A DNA stretch of 64,000 nt from Astragalus membranaceus (GCA_039519185.1 CM076849.1:103373077-103437076), one strand, 5' to 3'. Shown: positions 1 to 11,146, counted from the first letter of the stretch. Translations and numbers: made by a program. Notes: generated from the letters alone by a model not told the origin.

Positions 1-1301
1 AAAGTGTCATGAAGCTTTTTACGTTGTCTATTTGTGGGTTCAATTTTTTAAAATGAAAAATTGTTATTTTCTGACTGTTTGTGGGCGCCCAAGTGGCTGT
101 CCCCGGTGGTCGTCTCAGTGACATTGAAAAATGACGTGGAACTCTTTAAAAATCCCTTTTGGTGTATAAACAACAGTTTTCAACACGGTAGTGTCAAAAT
201 GACTGTTTTGCCCCTAGTGGCCAAAGTTAATGATAATGATGTGTAAATGACGAGGATGCCCTTGGTGGCTAGTCAAATGACTGTTTTGCCCCTAGTGGCC
301 AAAGTTAATGATAATGGTGTGTAAATGACGAGGATGCCCTTGGTGGTTAGTCAAATGACGTTTTTGCCCTCAGTGGCTAATGTTTGAGATAAATGATGTT
401 ATGTGTAAGTGTCAATTGGGGCCTGAGTGGCTAAGTGAGGTTAAGGTCTAAGTGGCCTAGTGATGTTGTGTGATGATTATGAATTTGACAGGTGCTGTGC
501 TCCGTGCGAGCAAACAGGTAAGTGATGGGTCACATTGTTGACTGTGATCTGAGTAATTGTGTGATTTTGTGAAGTGAGTGGTGCATGTCATAGAGTCTCA
601 TGCCCATACGCATAAAACCCAGTGATGTTTTGAGGCCTGAGTGGCTAAGTGATGATGAGGCCTGAGTGGCTAAGCGACGTTTTGTGAAAAGGTACCTTCA
701 TGCATATACCCGCGAGTGGGTTGCATTTCATAAATCTATATGACATGAGATGAGTGTGTACATGATGTGAATGATGACTGTGTTGTGGATGTCTTGTGTA
801 TTGGATGCTGATTATTCTAGTGCGTAGCCTATGATTAGTGCTTATCATGTTTTCTATTATATAGACTGAAATGATGCTCACCCTTTCCTGTTTGAATGTT
901 GCCCTCGTGTTGGTAACGTGCAGGTGATTCCCAGTGAAGGTATTAGCTTCACCTTTCGAGTCGAGTCGTCATGCTCTGATACGTAGCACTCAGGGGGGAT
1001 AATGAACTCGGCCTTTATTAATGATTTTTGATTGTTTTGTCCATGTGGACTATTTAGTTATGTTTTACAAATTTCCGCTGCGTAGTTGTTTGTGTTATGA
1101 GAAGTTTTATAAGTGACGTTAACCATGAGGCTTGAGTTTTTGATATTGTGATGTGCTACGTGGACGTATTAATTTGAGTTAAACTGTTTTTAAAGTTGGA
1201 TAAGCGACGTTTGATTTGAGTACGTGTAACATTCCTATGAACGAGATTTTTCAAACTCTGATTTTTTATAAACAAAGTGACGGGTAGAAAGGGGTGTTAC
1301 A
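1..1301 (+). mobile_element. 5' LTR (right part) of young Ty3/gypsy chromovirus
   Basis: The window opens inside this LTR. The sequence matches 7073-8373 at a constant offset of 7072, with no mismatch found in the lines compared. It ends GGGTGTTACA, the reverse complement of the TGTAACACCC that opens the 3' LTR at 5796, so the LTR carries 10-bp terminal inverted repeats of the TG...CA type. About 1277 bp of its left end lies outside the window. A 78-bp unit is repeated inside it, with ATG at 199 and again at 277. Confidence 0.95.
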
Positions 1302-1305
1302 TAAG

Positions 1306-1317
1306 TGGTATCAGAGC
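1306..1317 (+). other. Primer-binding site, initiator tRNA-Met type
   Basis: TGGTATCAGAGC begins four bases after the end of the LTR. It is the usual plant retrotransposon match to the 3' end of initiator tRNA-Met, where minus-strand DNA synthesis is primed. Its intact state fits the young age of the element. Confidence 0.95.
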
Positions 1318-1412
1318 AGTTCGGTCTGTCCGGCCGGTAGTTGAGTCGTCGTGTTGAGTAACATTGAGTTTGTTACTCGTTTCTGAATTCTGTTTTCTGT
1401 TGCAGTGCTAGA

Positions 1413-4400
1413 ATGGCCAGACGAGACGACGCTGCTCTTGCTGCTGCATTGCAAGCTATGGCTCAGGCGATGCAGGGTCAGCAGAATGCTGGGGATAATG
1501 CTGGTTTTCGAAGTCTGACAACCTTCCAGAGGGAGAATCCGCCCACCTTTAAGGGCAAATATGATCCAGATGGTGCTATGGCTTGGCTGAAGGAGATCGA
1601 GAGGATTTTCAGGGTGATGAACTGCACTGTTGAGCAGAAGGTCCGCTTTGGTACCCATATGTTAGCCGAGGAGGCCGACGACTGGTGGTTGGCTACTAGG
1701 CAGAGGTTAGAGGCTGTACAGGAAGAGATCACTTGGGAGGTTTTCAGCAGGGAATTTCTGAGAAAGTATTTTCCTGAAGACGTCCGCGGGAAGAAAGAGA
1801 TAGAGTTTTTGGAGCTGAAGCAGGGTGGTATGTCTGTGACTGCCTATGCGGCAAAATTTGTGGAGCTAGCAAAATTTTATCCACACTACAGTGAGGCTAC
1901 GGCTGAGTTTTCAAAATGCATCAAATTTGAGAATGGGTTGAGGCCTGATATTAAACAGGCCATTGGTTATCAAAAGATTCGTGTGTTCGCAGATCTGGTT
2001 GATAGTTGTAGGATCTTCGAGGAGGACAGTACTGCTCGCTACAAAGCTACTTCTGAGAGAAAGGGCAAGTTTCAGAGTCGAAGCAAGCCGTATGAGGTTC
2101 CTGCGGGTAAGGGTTATCAGAGAGCTGCTGGAGGTAAGGGTTCTGGTGGGGGAGATGCCCCTGCTAGCATTGTCTGTTATAAGTGTGGCAAGCCTGGCCA
2201 CAAGAGTACTACATGCAGGTCGGATGACAGGAATTGCTACCGTTGTGGTAAAAAGGGTCATATGGCAGCTGAGTGTAAGGTCAAGGATGTGGTGTGTTTC
2301 AACTGTGGTGAGTCTGGGCATATCAGTACAAAGTGTACAAAGCCTAAAAAGGAAAGGTCTACTGGGAAGGTATTTGCATTGGCAGGAGAGGAGCCTGATG
2401 ATGATGATGGTCTGATTAGAGGTACGTGTTTTATTAATGGTACTTCTCTGAAATCTCTTATTGATACTGGTGCTACCCATTGTTTTATTTCTGTTGATTG
2501 CTGTAAAAGATTGGGTCTTGTTTTATCTGCTATGTGTGGGGATATGGTTGTCGATACTCCTGCGAAGGGGTCGGTGATTACGTCCCAGGTGTGTTCTCAG
2601 TGTCCCGTGTCGATCTTCGGCAGGGACTTTATTGTGAATTTTGTCTGTTTGCCATTGAGAGGTCTGGATGTAATCTTAGGCATGGACTGGTTAGAGAATA
2701 ATCACGTCCATATCAACTGTCGTAGCAAGTCGGTTAGTTTCGGTGAAGAAAGTTCGGTTTTGGTGTCTGCTGGTCAGTTGAAGAAATTGAAGAGAGAAGG
2801 AGTTCAGTTATTTGCGTTGATGGCTTCGTTGTCTGCTGAGAGTCAGGCTGTTATTGAAGAACTGAAGGTAGTGCGTGAATTTCCTGAGGTTTTTCCTGAT
2901 GAGATTCCGGGTGTGCCACCGGAGAGAGAAGTTGAATTTTCGATTGATCTTGTACCCGGTACGAGGCCTGTGTCTATGGCTCCGTACAGAATGTCGGCGT
3001 CGGAACTGTCTGAGTTGAAGACGCAACTTGAAGAATTGCTTGAGAAGAAGTTTGTAAGACCGAGTGTATCACCGTGGGGAGCTCCGGTATTGTTAGTGAA
3101 AAAGAAAGATGGGAGCATGAGGTTATGTGTGGACTATCGTCAGCTGAATAAGGTAACTATCAAGAATAAGTATCCGCTTCCGAGGATCGACGATCTGATG
3201 GATCAATTAGTAGGTGCTCGTGTTTTCAGCAAAATTGATTTGAGGTCCGGATATCATCAGATTAAAGTAAAGGATGAGGATGTTCAGAAAACGGCGTTCA
3301 GAACGAGGTATGGGCATTATGAGTATTCAGTGATGCCGTTCGGTGTGACCAATGCTCCTGGTGTATTTATGGAATATATGAACCGTATTTTCCATGAATA
3401 CCTAGATCGGTTTGTGGTAATCTTCATAGATGATATTCTAGTTTATTCTAAGTCAGATGAAGAGCATGCTGAGCATCTGAAGTCAGTGTTGGAAGTTTTA
3501 AAAGAGAAAAAGTTGTACGCCAAGTTATCGAAGTGTGAGTTCTGGCTGAAAGAGGTGAGTTTCCTCGGGCACGTGATTTCTGGTAATGGTATTGCGGTTG
3601 ATCCGGCAAAAGTAGAAGCAGTGTTGGAGTGGGAGTCTCCGAAGTCCGTAACAGAGATTAGAAGCTTTTTGGGTTTGGCTGGGTACTACAGGAGGTTCAT
3701 CGAGGGTTTTTCCAAGTTGGCCCTTCCATTGACTCAGTTGACTTGCAAGGGTAAAGTTTTTGTTTGGGATGCTCGATGCGAGGAAAGTTTTATGGAACTG
3801 AAAAAGAGATTGACGACGTCGCCTGTTTTGACGTTGCCTAATCCAGAGGAACCGTTCGTTGTGTATTGTGACGCATCGAAGATGGGTCTCGGTGGTGTGT
3901 TGATGCAGGATGGGAAGGTCGTTGCGTATGCGTCGAGGCAATTGCGGATTCATGAGAAAAATTACCCTACGCACGATTTAGAGTTGGCTGCTGTGGTTTT
4001 TGTGCTCAAGATTTGGAGGCACTACCTTTATGGTTCAAGGTTCGAAGTGTTCAGTGATCATAAGAGTCTAAAATATCTGTTCGATCAAAAAGAGTTGAAT
4101 ATGAGACAGCGTCGGTGGTTGGAACTCTTGAAGGATTATGACTTCGGTTTGAATTATCATCCCGGCAAGGCTAACGTCGTGGCTGATGCTTTAAGCAGAA
4201 AGTCCTTGCATATGTCGGCTATGATGGTGAAGGAATTAGAGTTAATAGAAGAATTCAGAGATTTGAGTTTGGTTTGTAAGATGACACCTCGCAGTGTCAA
4301 GCTGGGAATGCTAAAGATCGACAATGAATTCCTGGGCAGCATCAGAGAGGCTCAGAAGTCAGATGTTAAGTTAGTGGATTTAATTAATGGGGTTGGGCAA

Positions 4401-5783
4401 TCTGAAGGTGAAGAATTCAAATTGGATTCCAGTGGTGTGTTGAGGTTCCGGGGTAGGATCTGTGTTCCTGACGATGAAGAGATGAGAAAGGCAATTTTAG
4501 AGGAAGGTCATCGTAGCAAGTTGAGTATCCATCCTGGAGCAACGAAGATGTATCAAGATCTGAAAAAGATGTTTTGGTGGTATGGTATGAAGAGAGATGT
4601 GGCGCAGTTTGTGTATGCCTGTTTGACCTGTCAGAAATCTAAGGTAGAGCATCAGAAGCCTGCAGGGCTAATGCAACCGTTGGAAATTCCAGAGTGGAAA
4701 TGGGATGGCATAGCAATGGATTTTGTGACGGGGTTACCGAATACAGCTAAGGGTCATGACGCTATTTGGGTGATCATTGATAGGTTAACGAAGTCTGCTC
4801 ACTTTATTCCTATTAATATCACTTATCCGGTGTCGAGGTTGGCAGAGGTATATGTCAAGGAGATTGTGAGGCTGCACGGTGTTCCGAAGAGTATTGTGTC
4901 AGATAGGGATCCGAGGTTCACTTCCGAGTTTTGGAAGAGTTTGCAGAAAGAATTGGGTTCTAAGTTAAAAATGAGTTCGGCGTATCATCCCCAGACCGAT
5001 GGTCAGTCAGAGAGAACAATTCAGTCGTTAGAGGATTTGTTGAGGGCTTGTGTATTGGAACAGCGGGGTTCATGGGATTCATATCTTGCGTTGATTGAGT
5101 TTACCTATAACAACAGTCACCATTCCAGCATTGGGATGGCACCGTTTGAAGCATTGTATGGTCGGAAGTGTAGAACGCCGTTGTGTTGGTATGATTCGGG
5201 GGAGAGTGTAGTGTTGGGTCCGGAGATTGTCCGGGAGACTACAGAGAAGATCAAGATGATCCGTGAGAAGATGAAGGCTTCGCAGAGTCGTCAGAAGAGT
5301 TATCATGACAAGCGGAGGAAGGATTTAGAGTTTCAGGAGGGTGAGCATGTGTTCTTGAGGGTTTCTCCTATTACCGGTGTCGGTCGGGCGTTGAAATCGA
5401 AGAAGCTCACTCCTCGATTTGTTGGTCCTTATCAGATATCCGAGAGAATTGGAAATGTGGCTTATAGAGTGGCTTTACCGCCAAATCTTTCGAACTTGCA
5501 CGACGTGTTTCACGTGTCGCAACTTCGGAAGTATGTTTCGGATCCATCTCATGTGATCCAAGTAGACGATGTGGAGGTGCGGGATAATCTCACTGTGGAG
5601 ACGATGCCCGTAAGGATTGAGGATCGTGAAGTGAAGGCGCTTAGAGGCAAAGAGATTGCATTAGTGAAAGTGGTCTGGCTAGGAGCTGCCGGCGAGAGTA
5701 TGACTTGGGAGCTAGAGAGCAAGATGCGCGAGTCCTACCCAGAGTTGTTTGATCAGGTAAATTTCGAGGACGAAATATTCTAA
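1413..5783 (+). CDS. Gag-Pol polyprotein of a Ty3/gypsy chromovirus (Tekay/Del-like), uninterrupted
   Basis: One open frame of 1456 residues carries the whole Gag-Pol set in Ty3/gypsy order. Gag has the retrotransposon-gag core at about residues 45-190, followed by three CCHC zinc knuckles at about 255-307. The protease motif is DTGA at 351. Reverse transcriptase has the catalytic FIDD at 671-674. RNase H has its first Asp at 820. The integrase zinc finger uses H1033, H1040, C1070 and C1073, and its DDE triad is D1103, D1164 and E1200, with 35 residues between the last two. The C-terminal 70 or so residues (KVVWLG, then TWE) look like a chromodomain, which in this family guides integration to marked chromatin. 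The ATG at 1413 lies about 95 bp after the primer site. The stop is immediately followed by the polypurine tract. No catalytic residue examined is missing. Lineage is inferred from gene order and chromodomain. Confidence 0.95.
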   Translation: MARRDDAALAAALQAMAQAMQGQQNAGDNAGFRSLTTFQRENPPTFKGKYDPDGAMAWLKEIERIFRVMNCTVEQKVRFGTHMLAEEADDWWLATRQRLEAVQEEITWEVFSREFLRKYFPEDVRGKKEIEFLELKQGGMSVTAYAAKFVELAKFYPHYSEATAEFSKCIKFENGLRPDIKQAIGYQKIRVFADLVDSCRIFEEDSTARYKATSERKGKFQSRSKPYEVPAGKGYQRAAGGKGSGGGDAPASIVCYKCGKPGHKSTTCRSDDRNCYRCGKKGHMAAECKVKDVVCFNCGESGHISTKCTKPKKERSTGKVFALAGEEPDDDDGLIRGTCFINGTSLKSLIDTGATHCFISVDCCKRLGLVLSAMCGDMVVDTPAKGSVITSQVCSQCPVSIFGRDFIVNFVCLPLRGLDVILGMDWLENNHVHINCRSKSVSFGEESSVLVSAGQLKKLKREGVQLFALMASLSAESQAVIEELKVVREFPEVFPDEIPGVPPEREVEFSIDLVPGTRPVSMAPYRMSASELSELKTQLEELLEKKFVRPSVSPWGAPVLLVKKKDGSMRLCVDYRQLNKVTIKNKYPLPRIDDLMDQLVGARVFSKIDLRSGYHQIKVKDEDVQKTAFRTRYGHYEYSVMPFGVTNAPGVFMEYMNRIFHEYLDRFVVIFIDDILVYSKSDEEHAEHLKSVLEVLKEKKLYAKLSKCEFWLKEVSFLGHVISGNGIAVDPAKVEAVLEWESPKSVTEIRSFLGLAGYYRRFIEGFSKLALPLTQLTCKGKVFVWDARCEESFMELKKRLTTSPVLTLPNPEEPFVVYCDASKMGLGGVLMQDGKVVAYASRQLRIHEKNYPTHDLELAAVVFVLKIWRHYLYGSRFEVFSDHKSLKYLFDQKELNMRQRRWLELLKDYDFGLNYHPGKANVVADALSRKSLHMSAMMVKELELIEEFRDLSLVCKMTPRSVKLGMLKIDNEFLGSIREAQKSDVKLVDLINGVGQSEGEEFKLDSSGVLRFRGRICVPDDEEMRKAILEEGHRSKLSIHPGATKMYQDLKKMFWWYGMKRDVAQFVYACLTCQKSKVEHQKPAGLMQPLEIPEWKWDGIAMDFVTGLPNTAKGHDAIWVIIDRLTKSAHFIPINITYPVSRLAEVYVKEIVRLHGVPKSIVSDRDPRFTSEFWKSLQKELGSKLKMSSAYHPQTDGQSERTIQSLEDLLRACVLEQRGSWDSYLALIEFTYNNSHHSSIGMAPFEALYGRKCRTPLCWYDSGESVVLGPEIVRETTEKIKMIREKMKASQSRQKSYHDKRRKDLEFQEGEHVFLRVSPITGVGRALKSKKLTPRFVGPYQISERIGNVAYRVALPPNLSNLHDVFHVSQLRKYVSDPSHVIQVDDVEVRDNLTVETMPVRIEDREVKALRGKEIALVKVVWLGAAGESMTWELESKMRESYPELFDQVNFEDEIF

Positions 5784-5795
5784 GTGGGGGAGAGT
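5784..5795 (+). other. Polypurine tract
   Basis: A GTGGGGGAGAGT tract lies between the Gag-Pol stop codon (5781-5783) and the TG of the 3' LTR at 5796. It primes plus-strand DNA synthesis. There is no spacer between coding end and tract, so the element is compact at its 3' end. Confidence 0.9.
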
Positions 5796-6704
5796 TGTAA
5801 CACCCTAAAATTATTTAATTAATTTATTTAATTAAATAATTGGGGATTTAAATTTAATTATTGGATGTAATTCGATTAATTAGAATTTTATTTATTTTTG
5901 GTGGTATTAGGAAGGAGTGGAGGCGCCACTTGCATGACTTGGGCTTAAGTGAAAAAGCCCAAGCCCATGATCTCCAAAGTGTGCGAAGGGGGGTTTTGTC
6001 GTAGGGGGCTAGGGTTTGTGGCTTTTTTGCGAAAACCAAAAGAAAGAAAGAAAGAAAGAAAGAGCGTGAGATAGAGAGAGAGCAAGGGAAAAGCGCCGTA
6101 AGGAGAGAAGAGGAAGAGGAGAGGAGTCGCAAGCAAGGAAGAGCGAGGAGCGTGGTTTTGTTGCTGTGATCCTGTACGTGACTATCTCCGGAGCCTCCGT
6201 TCTTCAATTTCGAGGTTAGGGGAGCTCTATCACTCTATCTAATACATTCTATGATAGGCCCTAGATCTAAGGTTTCTCCTAGATTGCATGATGGTTTTGA
6301 TGTTCTTGCGTTCTTGATTGTTCTTGATACCAATTTTCGTATATATATATATATATATATGTGTTAATCATGAGTTCATGCGGTTTGATTGTTGCTTGGT
6401 GCTTGATCTACGAATTGCACTATTGATGATGCTATGCGTATGTAATGAGAAATATGGTGTGATCTATGTGTTTGAATTGTTGAAAGTGAAGTCGCATAAG
6501 GGTGTGGTTGTTGGGCGCCTAGGGCGCCATGAAGATGTTAGTGTTGATGTTTGTTTTAATTGAATTTTGATAAATTGAGTTTTGGTAAATTGGAATGGGA
6601 TAAGTGTGTTTTAATTGCTGGGAAAAATTGGAGTTTTATGTTTTAAAATTGTGAAGAAAACGAATTTTTAGTTGTTAAAAAGTGTTGGGCAAATTCTGGA
6701 TGTT

Positions 6705-6995
6705 GCTGCTGGTTCTGGGCGCTGGGCGCCTATGCTGGGCGCTGGGCGCCTGTTCTGTGTTGTTGCTGCGCGTGGGGGCGCGCCTGGGCGCTGGCGCCCG
6801 TGTTGTGTCTGTGTGTGCGTGTGCGCGCCTGGGCGCTGAGTGCCTATGGCGCTGTGTTGTGCGCGCATTGTTGCCCCTGGGCGCTAGGCGCCCGTGTCAG
6901 TGTTGCTTGTTGCGCTGTGTGGCGCGCTGTTGCTCCTGGGCGCTGGGCGCCTATGCACTTGTTGCCTGGTTGCCTGGGCGCCTAAGGCGCCTGTT
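6705..6995. repeat. GC-rich GGGCGCC-type repeat array inside the LTR
   Basis: About 290 bp contain many copies of GGGCGCTGGGCGCC-like words in an LTR that is otherwise AT-rich. The core GGCGCC is its own reverse complement, so neighbouring copies can pair in cis. Two more copies lie at 6513-6530. Open frames here (6668-6868 on minus, 6682-7038 on plus) are by-products of the GC content. Confidence 0.8.
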
Positions 6996-7270
6996 CCCTG
7001 GATGTTGCCTAATTTTTCCAAAACTGTTTTTATCATAACTTTTGACTTAGACGTCCGTTTTGAACGATTCGAAAAGTGTCATGAAGCTTTTTACGTTGTC
7101 TATTTGTGGGTTCAATTTTTTAAAATGAAAAATTGTTATTTTCTGACTGTTTGTGGGCGCCCAAGTGGCTGTCCCCGGTGGTCGTCTCAGTGACATTGAA
7201 AAATGACGTGGAACTCTTTAAAAATCCCTTTTGGTGTATAAACAACAGTTTTCAACACGGTAGTGTCAAA

Positions 7271-7442
7271 ATGACTGTTTTGCCCCTAGTGGCCAAAGTT
7301 AATGATAATGATGTGTAAATGACGAGGATGCCCTTGGTGGCTAGTCAAATGACTGTTTTGCCCCTAGTGGCCAAAGTTAATGATAATGGTGTGTAAATGA
7401 CGAGGATGCCCTTGGTGGTTAGTCAAATGACGTTTTTGCCCT
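7271..7442. repeat. 78-bp tandem repeat in the LTR, a little over two copies
   Basis: Each unit runs through AAATGACTG, TTGCCCCTAGTGGCC and GACGAGGATGCCC. The third copy is partial and diverged. The same repeat is seen at 199-370 in the 5' LTR. No function can be read from it. Confidence 0.8.
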
Positions 7443-8373
7443 CAGTGGCTAATGTTTGAGATAAATGATGTTATGTGTAAGTGTCAATTGGGGCCTGAGT
7501 GGCTAAGTGAGGTTAAGGTCTAAGTGGCCTAGTGATGTTGTGTGATGATTATGAATTTGACAGGTGCTGTGCTCCGTGCGAGCAAACAGGTAAGTGATGG
7601 GTCACATTGTTGACTGTGATCTGAGTAATTGTGTGATTTTGTGAAGTGAGTGGTGCATGTCATAGAGTCTCATGCCCATACGCATAAAACCCAGTGATGT
7701 TTTGAGGCCTGAGTGGCTAAGTGATGATGAGGCCTGAGTGGCTAAGCGACGTTTTGTGAAAAGGTACCTTCATGCATATACCCGCGAGTGGGTTGCATTT
7801 CATAAATCTATATGACATGAGATGAGTGTGTACATGATGTGAATGATGACTGTGTTGTGGATGTCTTGTGTATTGGATGCTGATTATTCTAGTGCGTAGC
7901 CTATGATTAGTGCTTATCATGTTTTCTATTATATAGACTGAAATGATGCTCACCCTTTCCTGTTTGAATGTTGCCCTCGTGTTGGTAACGTGCAGGTGAT
8001 TCCCAGTGAAGGTATTAGCTTCACCTTTCGAGTCGAGTCGTCATGCTCTGATACGTAGCACTCAGGGGGGATAATGAACTCGGCCTTTATTAATGATTTT
8101 TGATTGTTTTGTCCATGTGGACTATTTAGTTATGTTTTACAAATTTCCGCTGCGTAGTTGTTTGTGTTATGAGAAGTTTTATAAGTGACGTTAACCATGA
8201 GGCTTGAGTTTTTGATATTGTGATGTGCTACGTGGACGTATTAATTTGAGTTAAACTGTTTTTAAAGTTGGATAAGCGACGTTTGATTTGAGTACGTGTA
8301 ACATTCCTATGAACGAGATTTTTCAAACTCTGATTTTTTATAAACAAAGTGACGGGTAGAAAGGGGTGTTACA

Positions 8374-9063
8374 GTATGCATCCCTTGCGCCGACATTGGA
8401 TCCTTCAATTGCTCTCAGGCGCTCTTCTAGTATCTGATATTTGTCCTCGGGGTGAGAATCCTCCATTGATTTGTTATGAGAGGGTCCTCTCATGTTGTAG
8501 TGGGGAGGAACCATCGGCATTGCAGCGGAGCTCAGTGGGGGAGTATGATGAATTACTACTGGTGACTGAGTATAACCCTGTGGAATGACCTGTGGTGCAG
8601 TCGTAGGACTTGAGAAGTGAACTCGCGGTATTTCTACATTTGTATTTTGAGCTGATGGTCCAGCGACTCCCGAAGGTCCTTCCTCTTGATTGGCTTCCAT
8701 GGTAGGAGGAGCATAACCAGCTGGGAGACCGTAAGGAGGCCATTGGTAGCTCTGGACGTTCACTCCAGCGGTGTATGGAGTCTCAGAGCTGGGAGTAGGA
8801 GGGAGACTTGTAGCATTGTTCTCAGTATTCCCTGCCGAAACACCTTCATCTACATTTCTTCTCTCGAGGAGTTTCACGAATTCATACATTTGATCTTTCA
8901 GCGCCATCATCTCGGTCATTTGATCTTTCAATACCATCATCTCGCTCATTTGATCCTTCAGCTTTGCAATGTCTTCTCTCAGAGCCTGTTGTCCTCTTCG
9001 GTCATTTTTGGGAATGAGTTCGGTAGCGATGTTGATGAACCAGCTTGCCCTTTTACTCTCTGT
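8374..9063 (-). pseudogene. N-terminal gag fragment of a Tat/Ogre-like element, cut by the chromovirus
   Basis: Read on minus, the open frame starts just after a stop at 9064-9066. It encodes a repeated heptad-like stretch (KLKDQM, VLKDQM, ALKDQM), a Pro/Ser-rich linker with QWPPYGLPAGY, and then LEERLRAIEG. These are features of the gag N-terminus in legume Tat/Ogre elements. The frame stops abruptly at 8374, where the chromovirus LTR begins, so the gag core is on the far side of that insertion and outside the window. The only in-frame ATG is at 8949. An ATG in another frame at 9003-9005 followed by a quick stop suggests a small frame change near the start. It cannot make a functional Gag as it stands. 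Confidence 0.75.
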
Positions 9064-9980
9064 TTATTTTTCAATTTTTTTCGTAAGTACGTGAATGAAT
9101 GAATGAATGAATGAATGTGCATGAAATGCAAATGTATGACGCCGGGGAAATTGTAAGTTTCTGTTTGACGTAGGGTTTTGGAGAGACTTAAAATTTATTA
9201 ATGCAAAATGTTTGATCTATCTTGTCAGAAAGAAAGTCTTACAATTCCCTGGCGGTTATAGAAATGTATGAAATGATAATGTGCAATAATTAATTTTTTT
9301 TTGATGCCATGCAAAAGGGAAAGGTAAAAATGCATGAGGTATGCTAAAAAATAAATTGCCAAAATAACACATGATTTTTTGAGAATTTTTTTTTAGAAGG
9401 CCGAAAAATGTATCAGTGTTTGTTTGAGTGCAGGGGTATGAGGCTCCTTTGTGTCCTACGAGGGTTCCTTAGAGAATAGGTCTAGGGCTTGTCTGTTGAG
9501 TGAACCTTTCAAAGGGCAGCTCTAAAGAGTCCTACATAAGGTTCCTAGAGCCAACGACCCCAGTTAAGAACACTGATCAACAACAATAGGCAAGCTATTA
9601 GGAGTGCCAGCATTCTCAAGAGGGACCAAACTCTAGGTGAGACTTTCGTGACCACCCAACAGGACGCACATCCAGTAGGCCATCACTACGCAGTCTCGTT
9701 CTAACTTAGGTTATTCTCCAGTCCGGGTATAGGACTATTCTCACGTGTGTGCAACAGTGTGATAGTGGAGTGTGTGAAGGAGCAAAATGCCAATGATACC
9801 CCCCAAGCTGCAAAACAAACAAACACATACACAAGAAGTGGTCTTCTATCCTAAAGTTTACATATCACATAAATATATAACATGCAACAAGAATAAAAGA
9901 TGAAAGGGAAGGGTAAAATAGAACATTTAATTAACAACTAATCCTACAACTAATTTAAACTAGGTTTGACTCTCTAAATG
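9064..9980 (-). mobile_element. 5' leader of the minus-strand Tat/Ogre-like element
   Basis: This non-coding stretch between primer site and gag includes a (GAAT)n tract at 9092-9117. No ORF1 like the one at 61754-63827 is present here, so this element belongs to a different subgroup or has lost ORF1. Nothing else was recognised. Confidence 0.65.
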
Positions 9981-9998
9981 TCCCCAGTGAAGTCGCCA
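9981..9998 (-). other. Primer-binding site of the Tat/Ogre-like element
   Basis: Read on minus it is TGGCGACTTCACTGGGGA, directly downstream of the LTR end at 10001. The identical site occurs on plus at 60584-60601. It matches the Ogre-type primer site, reported to use a tRNA-Arg; the tRNA was not verified here. Confidence 0.85.
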
Positions 9999-11146
9999 GC
10001 TGTAGCGACCGAAAAATCCGGGAGAGGATTCCTCGAAGGTTCAGAAATGAAGCCGCCACCAAAGTTTAGTTTAAGGGCAAACATTGGAAAATCCCTTTTG
10101 GAATGGATAAGGGTCCTTGAGACCAGATTAGGGTTCGGGAGTCGGTTATGCGTAGGGAAGGTATTAGCACCCCACGGCATCCTTCCTAAGGAAGGTTACC
10201 TGCTAATTAGTTGTAGGAGCGAAAGTTAATTTTGAAAAACATTTATTTTTACCCTTTTATTGTGAATTAAAAGAAAGAAGAAAAATGGTATTTTATTTGT
10301 ATTTGAGAAAGAGATTATTCAGGAAAAGACTGAAAAAGGTTTTTTATTAGTGCAATTGACAGATGTGGGCCCCCATCTGCTCCTACGTATCTCTTGGTAG
10401 AGAATCAAATCACACGTAGTTCTTGGTAGAAAAATGTTTGTTGGTTGGTGTTTTTTAATATAGGGATTTTAGGACTCCTGAGTGATCAGTTCATTTGTCC
10501 TAAAATGATGACTAACCTGACTGTACAGTCGGCTTAGTCCCCTATTTCGTAAAAATGGGTTTTTTGGAGTTTGGAAAATGATTTGAAGCGTGGTGGTCTG
10601 ATTTTATTTGAATAGGGGTTTTAGGATTCGTGAGTCGTACGGCTCATTTATTCTAGAACGCTGATTAACCCGTCTGTACAGTCGGCTTAGTCCCCTATTT
10701 TGAAAATTGTTTTGTGGAAAGAGATGTGTTTATATTTATTTTAATTTAGAATTTTGTCTTAAATAAGGATTTTAGGGCATGATTCGTAACGGTTCATTAG
10801 TGACCTAAAAAGCAGACTAACCCGACTGTACAGTCGACTTAGTCCCCTATTTATATTTTTTGAAAATGAAATATTTATCTACATATTTTTATATGTTTAT
10901 GTGAAAGAAATTATTTTTTTGGAAAGAAATAAATAGAAAGACGAAAAGGGGCTGCATTAATAAAACAGGGGTGCAGTTAGAGCAGATGGCTGTATTATTA
11001 AAAAGGGAGGTGTGAAAAGCAGAAGCCCAGTTTGTAGACTGGTCCATGAGTTCATGGGCCTTTCAGGGGGGAGGCGTATACAGGAAAATGGGAGTGTGAG
11101 TAGTATTCTGAGTTAAAATGAAAAGACGAAAATACCCTTCGGTCCA

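Larger units (their letters stand above)
5796..8373 (+). mobile_element. 3' LTR of the chromovirus, complete, 2578 bp
   Basis: It runs from TGTAACACCC to GGGTGTTACA. The flank after it (GTATG) is the expected right target-site duplicate; the left duplicate is outside the window. Inside are an (AAAG)n tract at 6039-6062, a (TA)n tract at 6340-6360, a GC-rich array at about 6705-6995, and a 78-bp tandem repeat from about 7271. A clear TATA box was not singled out. Small open frames inside it are chance frames. Confidence 0.95.

Noticed and set aside
1311..5306. Open frames on minus and in other plus frames within the chromovirus
   Set aside because: All overlap the 1456-residue Gag-Pol frame and have no domain features.
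6668..7193. Cys/Arg-rich open frames in the LTR
   Set aside because: They come from the GC-rich repeat and carry no known domain.
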